A stretch of 64,000 nt of DNA from Allorhodopirellula heiligendammensis (GTDB taxonomy: Bacteria > Planctomycetota > Planctomycetia > Pirellulales > Pirellulaceae): positions 2,625,700-2,689,699 of the forward strand of contig NZ_SJPU01000001.1 of NCBI RefSeq assembly GCF_007860105.1, given 5' to 3'. Made by a program: the position numbers and the translations under genes. Below are positions 29,434 through 39,800 of this stretch, piece after piece. The notes beneath the pieces were generated by a model that was given only the letters and a program-made list of their open reading frames with translations, made no database searches and was not told the DNA's origin. The first letter of the stretch is position 1; each line of letters starts with the position of its first letter.

Positions 29434-29463
29434 ATTACTCGTCCCAAAGGTAGCGGATGTCAA
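29434..29463 (-). promoter_or_regulatory. Candidate promoter of the NTT-like transporter gene
   Basis: A perfect TTGACA (29463-29458) is followed after 18 bases by AGTAAT (29439-29434, 4/6 to consensus), and only 6 bases then precede the ATG at 29427. If used, the mRNA would start at or very near the ATG. Confidence 0.4.
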
Positions 29464-30116
29464 CAACACCTTCGATCATCCGGTGCCACGATACCGAAAG
29501 TCAGCCAGACATTCGACTACCTGCCCACGCTGACGAAGCCCGTGACACGCCGCTGACCGAATCGACCTGGGTGACGCAAGAGTAAGCTGAATACCATGAG
29601 GCACCGGTCAACGTCGCGGGCCAGTTCGCTCACGCGTCACGGCGCACTCAACCAACAGCCCCTTGGTCAGTTCCACTACATGCATATCGGTTGCCGCCGC
29701 AGACACGAAAGCAACAGGGCTACAAAAGCAATAATTTTGTACAACTTTGATTTTTTCTTGTGGGTGGTAGTGGCGCAGTTCCGATTGGGGGTTGACCGTT
29801 GGGAAGTGACAGTAGTCGAACTCAACTCCTGCAGGACAACTAAGTCAGTAAATTGGCGCATAAGCGTACAGTAAAGGGACACTATTTCACGCTGGCTATC
29901 GACAACTCAGTTGCTAGCGAGTATTTTGGCTGCGACCGATGTGACGAATACGCCTAACTGGTTCTTATCTTGCCGTTTTCTACGCTCCGTTCGTCTTGGC
30001 CGCTTCCCTCTAAGTGAGCGGCATGATGGGTGAGAGTTGGCCGGCGCTGTCCCGCAATACGGTATCTTGTATGTCGCACGACGGTCCACTTTTCATTCAC
30101 ACTCGGGAATTTGGTT
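29464..30116. other. Intergenic region upstream of the FeeM-like gene
   Basis: About 650 bases with no credible gene between divergent genes. There is a local AT-rich patch (about 29728-29762, including the palindrome TTGTACAA) in otherwise GC-rich DNA, the kind of site that often carries regulatory sequence. A TTGACC near 29797 lacks a matching -10 box. No repeat or RNA gene recognised. Confidence 0.4.
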
Positions 30117-30971
30117 ATGCAGAACCTGGAAGACAGGACTCTTGTTCGCGGCGTCGCCACTAAACTTAGGGCATTCATCAGGAGTGCGGACGGAAAAAAG
30201 GGCAGGACGCCGGCTGATTTAGGCGTCCGGCGTCTTCCCTCAACTGAATCAAATGCGTCGCGACGCATTGACGATCCTGAGATCGAGTATCGCCTCGCAT
30301 GCTCACGCTCCGACTTTCTCGGCGCGTTCGAGCTTCTCCAAACACGGTATCTGGAAGCGGGTCTCGCTGACTGCACCGCGGGAGCATGTCGCATTCGGAT
30401 GATGCCCTATCACCGCTGGGAGCAATCCCAGGTCTTTGTCGCCGAGGCTCAAGAACGCATTGTCGGAACTGTTACCCTCGTCCGCGACGGCAGGTATGAC
30501 CTGCCAATTTGCGATAATTATGAACGAGAAATATTAGCTGCCCGCGAAATTGGACGGGTTGGCGAAATCACTTCGCTGGCGGTTGACCCAGTGCATCCCA
30601 AGCCCGCAGAGGTCTTTGGGCAGTTGACCCGGATACTCACCTTCTATGCCCGATATCATGGGATGGATTTTCTTGCGGCCACGGTCCATCCTCGCCATGC
30701 AAAATTTTATCAGCATGCCATGGGCTTCCAGGTGATTGGCGACGAAGTGCAATGTCGCCAGGTATGTGGCAATCCCGGGGTGGCAGTCCTTGGCGCCGTG
30801 AACGATCGATCCAAGTATCGCCGGCGTTGGCAAGACTACTATTTCGACGGAGTATTTCCTCGCAGCGAAATGCACCCCCGCCCGATCACCGCAGACGAGC
30901 ATAGCTATTGCCATTCGCTCGTCGACCAAGCGAATTTGTATGCGAAATCAACAGCTGGCATGGGTGTATAG
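30117..30971 (+). CDS. FeeM-type N-acyl amino acid synthase (GNAT fold)
   Basis: A 284-residue protein of the FeeM/autoinducer-synthase-like acyltransferase group, which joins a fatty acyl chain carried on acyl carrier protein to an amino acid. Matches include Ile-Glu-Tyr-Arg-Leu-Ala near 60, Ile-Val-Gly-Thr-Val-Thr-Leu-Val-Arg-Asp near 118-127, Asp-Leu-Pro-Ile-Cys with a following Glu-Ile-Leu-Ala-Ala-Arg-Glu-Ile-Gly-Arg-Val-Gly-Glu-Ile-Thr-Ser-Leu-Ala-Val block (about 144-162), and a C-terminal half with His-Pro-Arg-His-Ala-Lys-Phe-Tyr. These are the conserved elements of the family. ATG 30117 follows GGGA; the frame opens earlier but without family character. A methyltransferase gene follows 84 bases later. 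Planctomycetes are known producers of N-acyl dehydrotyrosines (stieleriacines), so such a product is conceivable. Confidence 0.75.
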   Translation: MQNLEDRTLVRGVATKLRAFIRSADGKKGRTPADLGVRRLPSTESNASRRIDDPEIEYRLACSRSDFLGAFELLQTRYLEAGLADCTAGACRIRMMPYHRWEQSQVFVAEAQERIVGTVTLVRDGRYDLPICDNYEREILAAREIGRVGEITSLAVDPVHPKPAEVFGQLTRILTFYARYHGMDFLAATVHPRHAKFYQHAMGFQVIGDEVQCRQVCGNPGVAVLGAVNDRSKYRRRWQDYYFDGVFPRSEMHPRPITADEHSYCHSLVDQANLYAKSTAGMGV

Positions 30972-31055
30972 CAACCATTGCGACGAAAGGCATTCGCTGA
31001 CGCCGAGTTGCCATGACAAGCAGAAGATATTTGAATTCTCACACAGCATTTTAAG

Positions 31056-31766
31056 GTGGCACAATTGGCGACCGCACCAAACCGTCCTGAGGTCCCGAAC
31101 GCAACGTTTCCGGTGAGGTTCTGGAACGCGTACGCCAAGGTCTATGGATCTGTCGAAAACCTTGTCCCACATCAAAGTATGCTTCGGGACGTTCTTTCGC
31201 TTATACCCGACGATGCACGTAGCATTCTTGATGTAGGGTGCGGCAGCGGGGCGCTCCTTCAGTTGATTCACCAACATAATTCGGCGTGTGAATTACACGG
31301 CATCGACTTCAGTACAGAGATGCTCTCAAAAGCCCAGCACCGCGTGCCTGGATTGAAAACCCAGGTTGCGGATTTTAATCAGAGGCTGCCATTCGCAGAC
31401 AGGCAATTCGACTGCATCGTCAGTAGCAACGCCATGTACGCAGTTTCGTCGCCTCGACACTTTGTAGCGGAGTTGCGGAGACTGACGCGTAGCGAAGGTA
31501 CCATTGTGGTGGCATCTCCCAAACATACAGCTAGGGGCACTCGGATATTAGCCAGCCACCTCAGCCAAGTCTCAATAGGACGTGGAGTTCTCGATATGGT
31601 CCGATTCTCTGCCTGCATCGCACCTAACATCCTGATAGAACGGATGGCCAGAAAACAGAGTTATCATTTCTTTAATGCCGACGAAATACGAGAATTCATC
31701 GGGACTGGTAAAATATTCCCCGACACCTTTGCTGGCCAAAACTGGCTTTTCACTATTTCGCCGTAG
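31056..31766 (+). CDS. SAM-dependent methyltransferase, class I
   Basis: A 236-residue enzyme with a Rossmann-type methyltransferase domain. Motif I Ile-Leu-Asp-Val-Gly-Cys-Gly-Ser-Gly-Ala-Leu is at about 57-67, the acidic end of strand 2 is in His-Gly-Ile-Asp-Phe-Ser, and Leu-Pro-Phe-Ala-Asp-Arg-Gln-Phe-Asp-Cys-Ile-Val-Ser (about 112-124) is the motif II/III region typical of UbiE/Methyltransf_11 enzymes. The substrate is unknown; lying right after the FeeM-like gene it may methylate the acyl amino acid. The start is uncertain: GTG 31056 directly follows AAG, whereas TTG 31065 has AAGGTGG at normal spacing and may be the true start. Confidence 0.85.
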   Translation: MAQLATAPNRPEVPNATFPVRFWNAYAKVYGSVENLVPHQSMLRDVLSLIPDDARSILDVGCGSGALLQLIHQHNSACELHGIDFSTEMLSKAQHRVPGLKTQVADFNQRLPFADRQFDCIVSSNAMYAVSSPRHFVAELRRLTRSEGTIVVASPKHTARGTRILASHLSQVSIGRGVLDMVRFSACIAPNILIERMARKQSYHFFNADEIREFIGTGKIFPDTFAGQNWLFTISP

Positions 31767-31802
31767 TTGGAATGGATGCAAATGAGCGTCTACTCAAAGA
31801 AC

Positions 31803-31833
31803 CAGCCATGTCGGCAAACTACCGACATGGCTG
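31803..31833. terminator. Bidirectional terminator hairpin
   Basis: CAGCCATGTCGG and CCGACATGGCTG make a perfect 12-bp stem with a 7-base loop, midway between the convergent methyltransferase (stop 31766) and PEP-CTERM gene (stop 31883). No U-run follows, but stem strength and location make a terminator the natural reading. Confidence 0.65.
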
Positions 31834-31882
31834 CGATGTGACTCCTGCAGTGGGAATCTCAATGCGAGGTTAAGCGGTTAGC

Positions 31883-32761
31883 TTAGCTGCGTTTCCGTCG
31901 ACGGAACCCGATCCCACCAGCCACTACGATACCCGCGAATGCTAGCATTGTTCCCGGTTCTGGGACAGCCGCAACACTGGCCCGTGAAATTTGGCTGATT
32001 GTTATTTGATGATTTACATTCGCTTCCAAGAATACTGTGCCCGTGATCAGGTCATCGAGGTCCTGGCTAACACTGTCATTTCCCGAAAGTGCCACGTTCA
32101 ACAGGTTAGAGTCATTCAAAGAGATGCCACCACTATTAACTTGAATGGTTAAAGAAGTGCCTGCCGTAGCGATGCGGTTCGCCGGGAGCCCTAATGAGCT
32201 GACAGTTGCCTCAACGTTCGCATCAAAAATGATTCGGTAGTAACCACTTTGTGCCACAGTGAAATCAAACAGGGCGAAACCCGTAGACGAACCGATTGAG
32301 TTGCCAAGGCTAGAGTCAACAGCCTCAACTTCTGAAACAGAAGACAGGTTCAACCCTCCAGGACTAACTAGCGAACCAGTCGCATTGGTGTCGGACCTAG
32401 AGAACGCTGTTGCAAGTCCCGCGACGGGAGTCGTTGTAGCGAACGTATTCTCGCCTGGAGGTATTACGCCACCCGTTTGCAGGAATGCTTGTGCTGCATC
32501 TGGAGGCGACAATGGATCGTTAGAGGAGTCGGCAAGTTGAAGTTGGGAAAAACCTGTCAGATTGACGGTGTTGCGCAAACCCAGCGTAGTGGTCGTGATA
32601 TTCACGCCTGGGAGGCCGATATCAGTGAATGTACCGCCAGCGGTATCCGAACGCTGGACCCGCATATTCGACGTGGTAATCAGAGCACTTCCATAGACAC
32701 CTGCTTGTGCAGGAACCGCAAACATCGCTAGCGCAGCGACAAATAAAAACTTACGTAACAT
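31883..32761 (-). CDS. PEP-CTERM sorting-domain secreted protein
   Basis: A 292-residue secreted protein: Sec signal peptide (about 1-20, ending Ala-Gln-Ala), a Ser/Thr/Asn/Gly-rich beta-type body, and a C-terminal sorting signal starting Val-Pro-Glu-Pro-Gly-Thr at about 266, a hydrophobic helix, and Arg-Arg-Arg-Lys-Arg at the end. PEP-CTERM proteins are processed by an exosortase, whose gene is not in this window, and are usually linked to exopolysaccharide or biofilm production. The body has no recognised domain. AGGAAA precedes the ATG at 32761 by a normal distance. It lies 63 bases downstream of a small secreted-protein gene on the same strand. Confidence 0.9.
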   Translation of the reverse strand: MLRKFLFVAALAMFAVPAQAGVYGSALITTSNMRVQRSDTAGGTFTDIGLPGVNITTTTLGLRNTVNLTGFSQLQLADSSNDPLSPPDAAQAFLQTGGVIPPGENTFATTTPVAGLATAFSRSDTNATGSLVSPGGLNLSSVSEVEAVDSSLGNSIGSSTGFALFDFTVAQSGYYRIIFDANVEATVSSLGLPANRIATAGTSLTIQVNSGGISLNDSNLLNVALSGNDSVSQDLDDLITGTVFLEANVNHQITISQISRASVAAVPEPGTMLAFAGIVVAGGIGFRRRKRS

Positions 32762-32797
32762 GTGAAATTTCCTAAATTGAAAAACTGTGAGTGAAAA

Positions 32798-32817
32798 ACT
32801 TGGTCAATTGATCAAGT
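32798..32817 (-). terminator. Near-palindrome with T-run after small secreted-protein gene
   Basis: A 20-base palindrome with one mismatch (ACTTG...CAAGT) begins 7 bases after the stop at 32825. Read on the minus strand it is followed by five T residues, as in an intrinsic terminator or attenuator between this gene and the PEP-CTERM gene. It could equally be a protein-binding operator. Confidence 0.4.
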
Positions 32818-32824
32818 CCCTCAG

Positions 32825-33163
32825 CTACGCAGGTTTCAATTTGGATTCCAGAAAGGGGCACGTCGGTAGCGTCGAACTCCATACTCGTATCACTTCCGAT
32901 AGTGGAGCCTCGGCAGGCAGCATTGACGTCCAGTCGCTCATCGCAACACTGGATGCGCCGGAGTAGCTCGACGTGAGCGTCATCTCGCAAGCAAGATCGC
33001 CCTTCTCCAAAGCGGGTAGGGCAATCGGTGAGTCATCCTCCACCGGCATGCTCATGGAATTCACCGCCTGAGGCGTCTGCTCGGCACTGACCAAAACCCC
33101 TGCGGAGGCGCAGTGCGCTCCGAGAGCAGAGAGAATCACAGCGAGGAGGAGGCGAGTGAACAT
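32825..33163 (-). CDS. Small secreted protein of unknown function
   Basis: A 112-residue protein with a clear Sec signal peptide (Met-Phe-Thr-Arg, then a Leu/Val/Ile core and Ala-Ser-Ala near 19-21). The mature part has two more cysteines (in Leu-Ala-Cys-Glu-Met and Pro-Thr-Cys-Pro), Ser/Thr-rich and acidic stretches, and no recognised domain. A strong promoter ends 7 bases before the ATG at 33163, which favours this start over the frame's upstream extension to 33199. It may be cotranscribed with the downstream PEP-CTERM gene. Confidence 0.6.
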   Translation of the reverse strand: MFTRLLLAVILSALGAHCASAGVLVSAEQTPQAVNSMSMPVEDDSPIALPALEKGDLACEMTLTSSYSGASSVAMSDWTSMLPAEAPLSEVIRVWSSTLPTCPFLESKLKPA

Positions 33164-33170
33164 GCTAGTA

Positions 33171-33199
33171 TTTATAGACGACCATGTGAGGGGTGTCAA
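33171..33199 (-). promoter_or_regulatory. Near-consensus sigma-70 promoter, leaderless geometry
   Basis: TTGACA (33199-33194, 6/6) and TATAAA (33176-33171, 5/6) are 17 bases apart on the minus strand. The ATG of the small secreted protein starts 7 bases after the -10 box, so the first transcribed base would fall on or next to the ATG. This is the best promoter match I found in the window, and there is no Shine-Dalgarno upstream of that ATG. Confidence 0.7.
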
Positions 33200-33853
33200 T
33201 TGCCCCCCGTCGAAAATTTTCGAGGGAACAGTTAGTTGCGAGTGGATTTGGCGTTCGTGTGAACCTGTCTATCTTGGCGACGGTGAATGGTAGGATCGGT
33301 CGCCTAAAGAAGTCAATGGAAGAGGGCGATTTTACAGCAATTTGGCTGTTTCCCAGAGGATGTTATCGGTGCGACTAGGGACTTGGGATAAGCTTTGCCG
33401 TTGTAAACGCTGGACTTCGCCCGAAATAGCTAGTTCCGCCAGGGGCCATTGCTTGGATCGATTGTCCCGATCAACTCAGCTAAATATCTGGAAAAGAGAT
33501 GTTGAGACACAGAGCGGTCGATGTCTTTGAAGGCTTCACTGTGGCGATTGGATCTACGGGATGTGCATACCAGTACTGTCCGCTCGGTGTCCCGGTCACC
33601 GCGTCCGACCCACTCCCGTGCTCAGCAGCCAAATAAGGGCTCGACATCACTACCCGTCAAGAGCCCAGAGTTTCTGCCCGCAATGCGAGTTTCTGGTGTC
33701 CGCGGTGGACACTTAGGAGCGACTGGGATGGCGGTGCTGCTGGTACCCCGAAAGGCTACCGCCGAAAACCTCACTAGATTATCAGTAATGCTGACCGCGT
33801 CGACTTGATCTATACTCCAGCGACAAATTCTCACCTTAGGGGCTACCGAATCT
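33200..33853. other. Intergenic region downstream of the PKS gene
   Basis: About 650 bases with no credible gene; small open frames have poor composition. A perfect GTGTCC/GGACAC hairpin with 5-base loop at 33696-33712 lies about 140 bases past the polyketide synthase stop and could end its transcript. Confidence 0.45.
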
Positions 33854-36800
33854 TCACGGTCGATCGATATCCGAATCGCCCTGCGTGATCAGCCATTGAT
33901 GTGGTTCGAGCAACGTCTGGCGATCGATCGAGTTGTCGGTCGCGATGAGCAAATGCCGCGTCGATGGTCGTTTTAGAAATCCATACGATTCAAGCGCCTG
34001 TTCAATTCGATTGTTGATCACGTGCATCGTTACGGCGTCGACACCGACACCCTGACAATGCTCCACCGTTTTGTGGATGGCAGACTGCAGATCTCGAGGG
34101 TCCGTCGAAACCACCAGGTCGACAATGAAGGCGCGGCGATAGTGGTAGGGCGGCGCGGACTCAGCGATCGAGATGACTGCACAAGCAATAAGTTCATCGT
34201 CGATTAAAATTTCTAGTCGGGTGAACGACTGCCCCGGTTGATCGACATATTTCCAGTTCAAGAACGATGCGTCCCGGACGGTTGCACACCCATAGGATCC
34301 GGAAACCTTCTCCCACAACCTGTCATGACGGGCATCATAACGCGTGACTTGGCGAACCGTCGCGTGTACAGATGACGCAGGACTGAGCATTCGACGTGCC
34401 TTGCCGCGCAGGCGCATCCAAGCGGAGGCGGCAGGAATCGCGGCCGGGTGTAGTTTCCCTTTTAGAACCCGCCCTGGATTGATCGCCAGCAAATAGGTCT
34501 GCAGCGGCGCGACGCGTTTCCAGCCCAGATTTTCGAGGATCGCACGCATGTTTTCGGTTTGCCCCAACGAAAGGTTGAATGGCATATCCTCCAACGACTG
34601 AATCACCAGCCGGGTTCCGACCCCGCGGTCGCGGTGTGACTCCAGCACCATCGTTTCAATTAACCAAGCCGTGGTGGACTGTTTACCGCGGATCTCGAAT
34701 CGAACGAGTTGGGCGCCGTGATGTCCGACGATTTTGTCGCCGTCTTGGAACAACCATACTTGCGGATCCACACCTAATCGTTGGGCGGATTCGAGAAACA
34801 TCCATTTCCAACGCGGCATGACGAGGTCCCGAGGACGATCGGGGAATGCCTGGGTGAGGAAGTTGGATAACGCCGGTTCGACGGCCTCGCTGTAACCAAT
34901 AATCTCGGCTACAACCGCTGCGGGAATGCCCTGGACGAGATGCGCGGCTAGGGCACGCAGATGGAGGAAATCGAGCACGCGAGGCGATTGGTTGAGTTGC
35001 AGCCGATCTCGAATTCGATTGGCGAACTCTACGGCCCCTAGCGAATCGAGCCCCAGATCAACAAGCGGCTGGGTTGCCGATGGGTCATGAGTCGATTTCC
35101 GTCCCAGTGTGCGTGATAGATCTTTCGTAAGAAGCGCGACCAGCCTTTCAGTCCGATCTTCGTCGGTGCCCGCCAGTTGTGAGATCCAAGTGTCGGGGCC
35201 CTCTGCGCGGTTCGATGTCCCGGCTTGTACGTTTGAATCGGTATTTGAGGTATCACCAAACCGGATCGCAGCCATCAAGGTCGTGGCAATGGCTCGGATC
35301 GTTGGATTTGCCAGTAGATGCGTCGAGCTGCCGACTCCCGTTTGCTTGCGTAGCCCGATTACGAGCTCTGCCGACGTCAACGAATCCATGCCGAGATCGA
35401 ATAGCTGGCCATCGAGCGCGATCGACTGCGGATCCTTGATACGCAGCAAGCGTGCGACTTCTGTTTTCAGCAGGTCTGCTAGCCGCATGTGCCGCTCGTT
35501 TTCCGATAAACCCTGCAGCTGTTCAATCCAGGGATAACCGGAATCGGTCGATTCCTTTTTTATCTCGCCACGGGAGCTCGTTGCCTGGCACGAATCAGCC
35601 ACTTGCCCTAATTCAGCAAACAACGGTTGGGGACGACGTGACTCTAGAACAGGACGAAAACGAGCCCAGTCAATATCAGCGACGACGGCTTGAGTTTCAT
35701 GTTGCGCGAGTAGGTCGGCGACTTGCTGCAAGGCCACGTTTGCATCTAAACCATCGTTTCCGATTCGGGATAGTTCAGCAAGCGAGGCTCTGTCGGCCAT
35801 GCCCGCACCGTGCCATGGTCCGAAGTTAATGGACAGCGCGGGCTTGCCAATGCCGCGACGGTAGTGGGCGAATGCATCGAGAAACGAGTTGGCCGCGGCG
35901 TACAAACTACGTTCCGCTGAACCCCAGACCGCAGCGATCGAGGAAATGCAAACAAAGAATTGCAGCGGTTGCTGGTCAAAAGCATTGTGCAATCGCCATG
36001 TTCCGTTGACCTTTGCCGCCAGCAGGCTTTCGACATCGGCATAGCTGGTATCCGCGATTGGCTTCCGCAAGTCGACACCAGCGGCATGCACAATTCCAAT
36101 TAATGGCTGGCCGGAAGTCGCGATCCGGCAAGCATCGATCCCCGTGGATGTTGATATGTCGGCCGCAACAATCGATACCTGCACACCGCTTTGACGAAGT
36201 CGCGCGATGGCCGTTTGGGCTGCCGCTGAGGGGGTCTTCGATCGGCTGGACAGCAGTAAATGCCGGGCACCCTGCTCGGCCAGCCAATTGGCAACCTCAA
36301 GTCCGATACCGCCCAGGCCTCCCGTGATGAGCACACATCCTTGATCGAGCTGTAAGGCCGACGCGACGTCGCCATTGGGCAAGGTTGGTACGGCGTTGCG
36401 GGGACGGAGCCGAGGCACGAACCGGTGCTCGGCGCGCAAAACAATCTGGTCGTCGGCGCACGGGAATCGGATCTCATCGACCAATCGATTGATTTGCTCC
36501 TTCCACTCCAACGCATCCAGATCGACACTCCCGCCCCACCACGAGCTGTGCTCGAGGACGGCAACGCGCGCAAATCCCCATAGCGGCGAGGAACTGAGTC
36601 GGAGAGCCGATGCATCTGCGGCGTTGACGCAGATCGCATTTCGACTGGCCATCCAAACACAGCGTGGCGGGAGTTGGGTATTGCCGATGGCCGCGACGAC
36701 TTGCGAGAGTTGGAATACGGAGTTGGTGCTAAGTGAATATGGACTCGGCGTCTCGTCAGAGATGTCGGTCGGTGGCGAATCTGCATAAACGATTCTTTCC

Positions 36801-39800
36801 AAGGTGCCGCGATGTTCTTGGATCAACGCGGACAACGCTTGCTGCGACAAGCATACGACAAGTTCTGTGCTGGCGTTGACCTCAAGGCTGTCGAGGGGGC
36901 CAGCACCGAGGGGGCCAGGAACGGAGGAAACATCTTGGTGCGGGACTGCTACGACTGCCGGTATGCAGCGTAAATCACACGTCGTGAGCGCGGCGGCAAC
37001 CTCTAGGGCCGCTGCAGCATGATCCGCCAAGACCAACCACGTGCCTGTCTCTTTGTCGCTCGGTGTCAGCTTCCGCGGTAGTGCTTGCCAATCGAGCTGG
37101 TAGGTCAGACTCGTCGCATTTCGAGATGTACTCGTTTCACCTTGCGAAATTGGATCAGCGAAACACGCCGTTTGGTCACCATCGTGACGTGGTCCAGCTA
37201 GATTCCCGTTTTCGAGCTCTTCGAGCCACATTCGTTGTGGATCAAATTGGTAGCCCGGTGTTGCAACGCGGCGTCGCGAATAGGGCATATCCAAACCCGC
37301 CCAATCGACATCCAGGCCGTCGACGTACAATCGACCGAGGCTATCCAGTAAGGTCGACCAGTCGTCGGCGCCGCGCCGTGCACTCGGCATCCATCTCGCT
37401 TCAACGTCAGGCAAACACTCACGTCCCATGCCCAACATCACCGGGTGAGGTCCGAGTTCGACGTAATGGGTGACATTCTCGGCGTGGAGAGTATTCATCG
37501 CCTCGACAAATCGGACGGGGTTGCGTGCTTGGTGTAACCAATATTCCGGCTTCGACATTTCATCGGTTATGAGCTGGCCTGTCGCCGAGCTGACGATTGG
37601 CGTTCGCGGTGTCCCCAACGAGAGTCCACGCAGCACGTCTGCAAATTCATCTAGCATCGGTTCCATCAGGGCGGAATGAAATGCATGTGAAACCGACAAA
37701 GGCGTGGTTCTGACTCCGTTTGCGTTGAGTTCCTCGAGGGTTTGGTTGACCGCATCGACCGTGCCCGAGATTACGGTTTGCATAGGCCCATTCATCGCGG
37801 CAATCGAGATTCGTTCACCTTTCCCGGTGATCGCTTGCTGCGTGTGTTCGAAATCGAGACCGATCGACGCCATCGTGCCGCCAGCGGGCAAGGCCTGCAT
37901 GAGCCTGCCCCGAGCGACCACCAAGTGCAACGCGTCCTGCAGCGAGCAGCCACCGGCAACACAGTACGCTGCCACCTCACCGATGCTATGTCCCAGCATG
38001 ACATCGGCTTCGATGCCCCAGGACTTCCAGAGCCTCCACAGGGAATACTGGATTGCAAACAATGCAGGCTGAGTATTTCCGGTTTGATGAATGCAGTGCT
38101 CGCGATCTGCGGCATTACCCGAAAAGATGACCTCATGCAGCGGTTTGTTCAGATGCGAATCAAGACCGTTGGCGCATTCATCAAAGGCGGCACGAAACAC
38201 AGGACTCTGTTGATAGAGGTTGTGCATCATGGTCGGATATTGAGCGCCTTGCCCCGTAAATAGAAACGCGATTCGAGGATTGACAATCGTATCGGCGTCC
38301 GTGAGCTGCATGCCGTCGTGAACTTGCAACCCCTCGGTGATGCGTTGGAGTTGTTCTGCCGCATCATGCTCATTTGAAATAACGATCGCCGCTCGAACGG
38401 GATGATGTTTGCGACCGACGTTCGCGCTATAGCAGACGTCAGCAATCCTCTCTCTATCGAGCGTTGTCAGAGAATCAGTCCAGGCAGGTGCTTGCCGGCG
38501 CAACGCGGCAGTGGATGTTGCGGAGAGCGTCAGAAGGTGCGCAGACCGGTCGGCGTTAGCGTCCTCGCGTGCCGGTACCGAATCAGGCTCCTCCAAAATC
38601 ACATGAACGTTAGACCCACCGACGCCGAACGAGTTCACACCCGCCCGCCGCGGCAGGTCAATTTTCACTCCCGCGCGTGATGCTGAGATGGATTCCCACT
38701 GGCGAGACTGCCGCTGGATGTCGAAGGGCAGATCACCAAAGGGTATCTGCGGATTAGGGGCATCGGACGTCAAACTCGGCACCAACGTCCGGTGATGCAA
38801 CTGCAGAGCGGTTTTTATCAATCCCATCAAGCCAGCCCCGGCCTCAAGATGGCCGACGTTGGGCTTGATCGATCCGATCGTACACTGGTGACGGACCTGC
38901 AGTTCGGACTGCCAAAGCTGGGGGGCGCAATAGGCCATTTCCAGACCACGGACCTCGATCGGATCGCCCAACTCCGTGCCGGTCCCATGCGTTTCGATGT
39001 AACCGATGGTGCGCGGATCGACACCTGCAGCGACAATGGCTCGCCGCGTTGCGATCGCTTGGGCAGTCGGGTTGGGCGCGGTGAATCCGACTGAACCAGC
39101 TCCTGAGCTGATGCCGGTGCCCTTGATCACCGCATAAACTCGATCGCCGCGGCGCTGGGCCTCAGCGAGTGGCCGCAACACCACGGAAACGGCACCTTCC
39201 CCCATCACGGTTCCATCGGCATCGTCACCGAAGGGCACGCATCGACCCGAAGGCGACAAAATGCCGAGCCGGCCGAGCTGGACCAGCCGGTTCGGGTCGA
39301 CGATCAAATTCACGCCGCTGACCACGGCGGTCGAGCAATCGCCATCGGCGAGCGACCGGCACGCGTAGTGCAGCGCCGTCGCGGAGGAGGAACACGCCGT
39401 ATCGATTGATAGACTCGGCCCGTTGCATCCCAGAACCTGCGAAAGGCGGTTGGCCAAACTGAATCCTTCCCAACAGCGATAGAGGCTCCCCGTCTGGGTC
39501 GCGACGGCATTGGCAAACCGACCGTAGCTGGAATACATCACGCCGACGAAGACACCCGTTGCCACATCAAATTGATCGCCCAGGCCGCCTGCATCTTCCA
39601 ACGCATGCCAAGCGTTCTCCAGCACGATTCGCAACTGCGGATCCATATATTCAGCTTCACGTGGCGACACGCCGAAGAATTCCGCGTCAAAATTAGCGGC
39701 ACCTGCCACCAATCCCGCAAAATGATCTCTTTCATCCTGTAGCATGCCCACGGACGAATCACGCTGGACCGGTACGCGTACGACCGCACTGCGTCCCTCG

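Noticed and set aside
33193-33808. Three small plus-strand open frames downstream of the PKS
   Set aside because: Short, without ribosome-binding sites or motifs; one begins over the strong minus-strand promoter.
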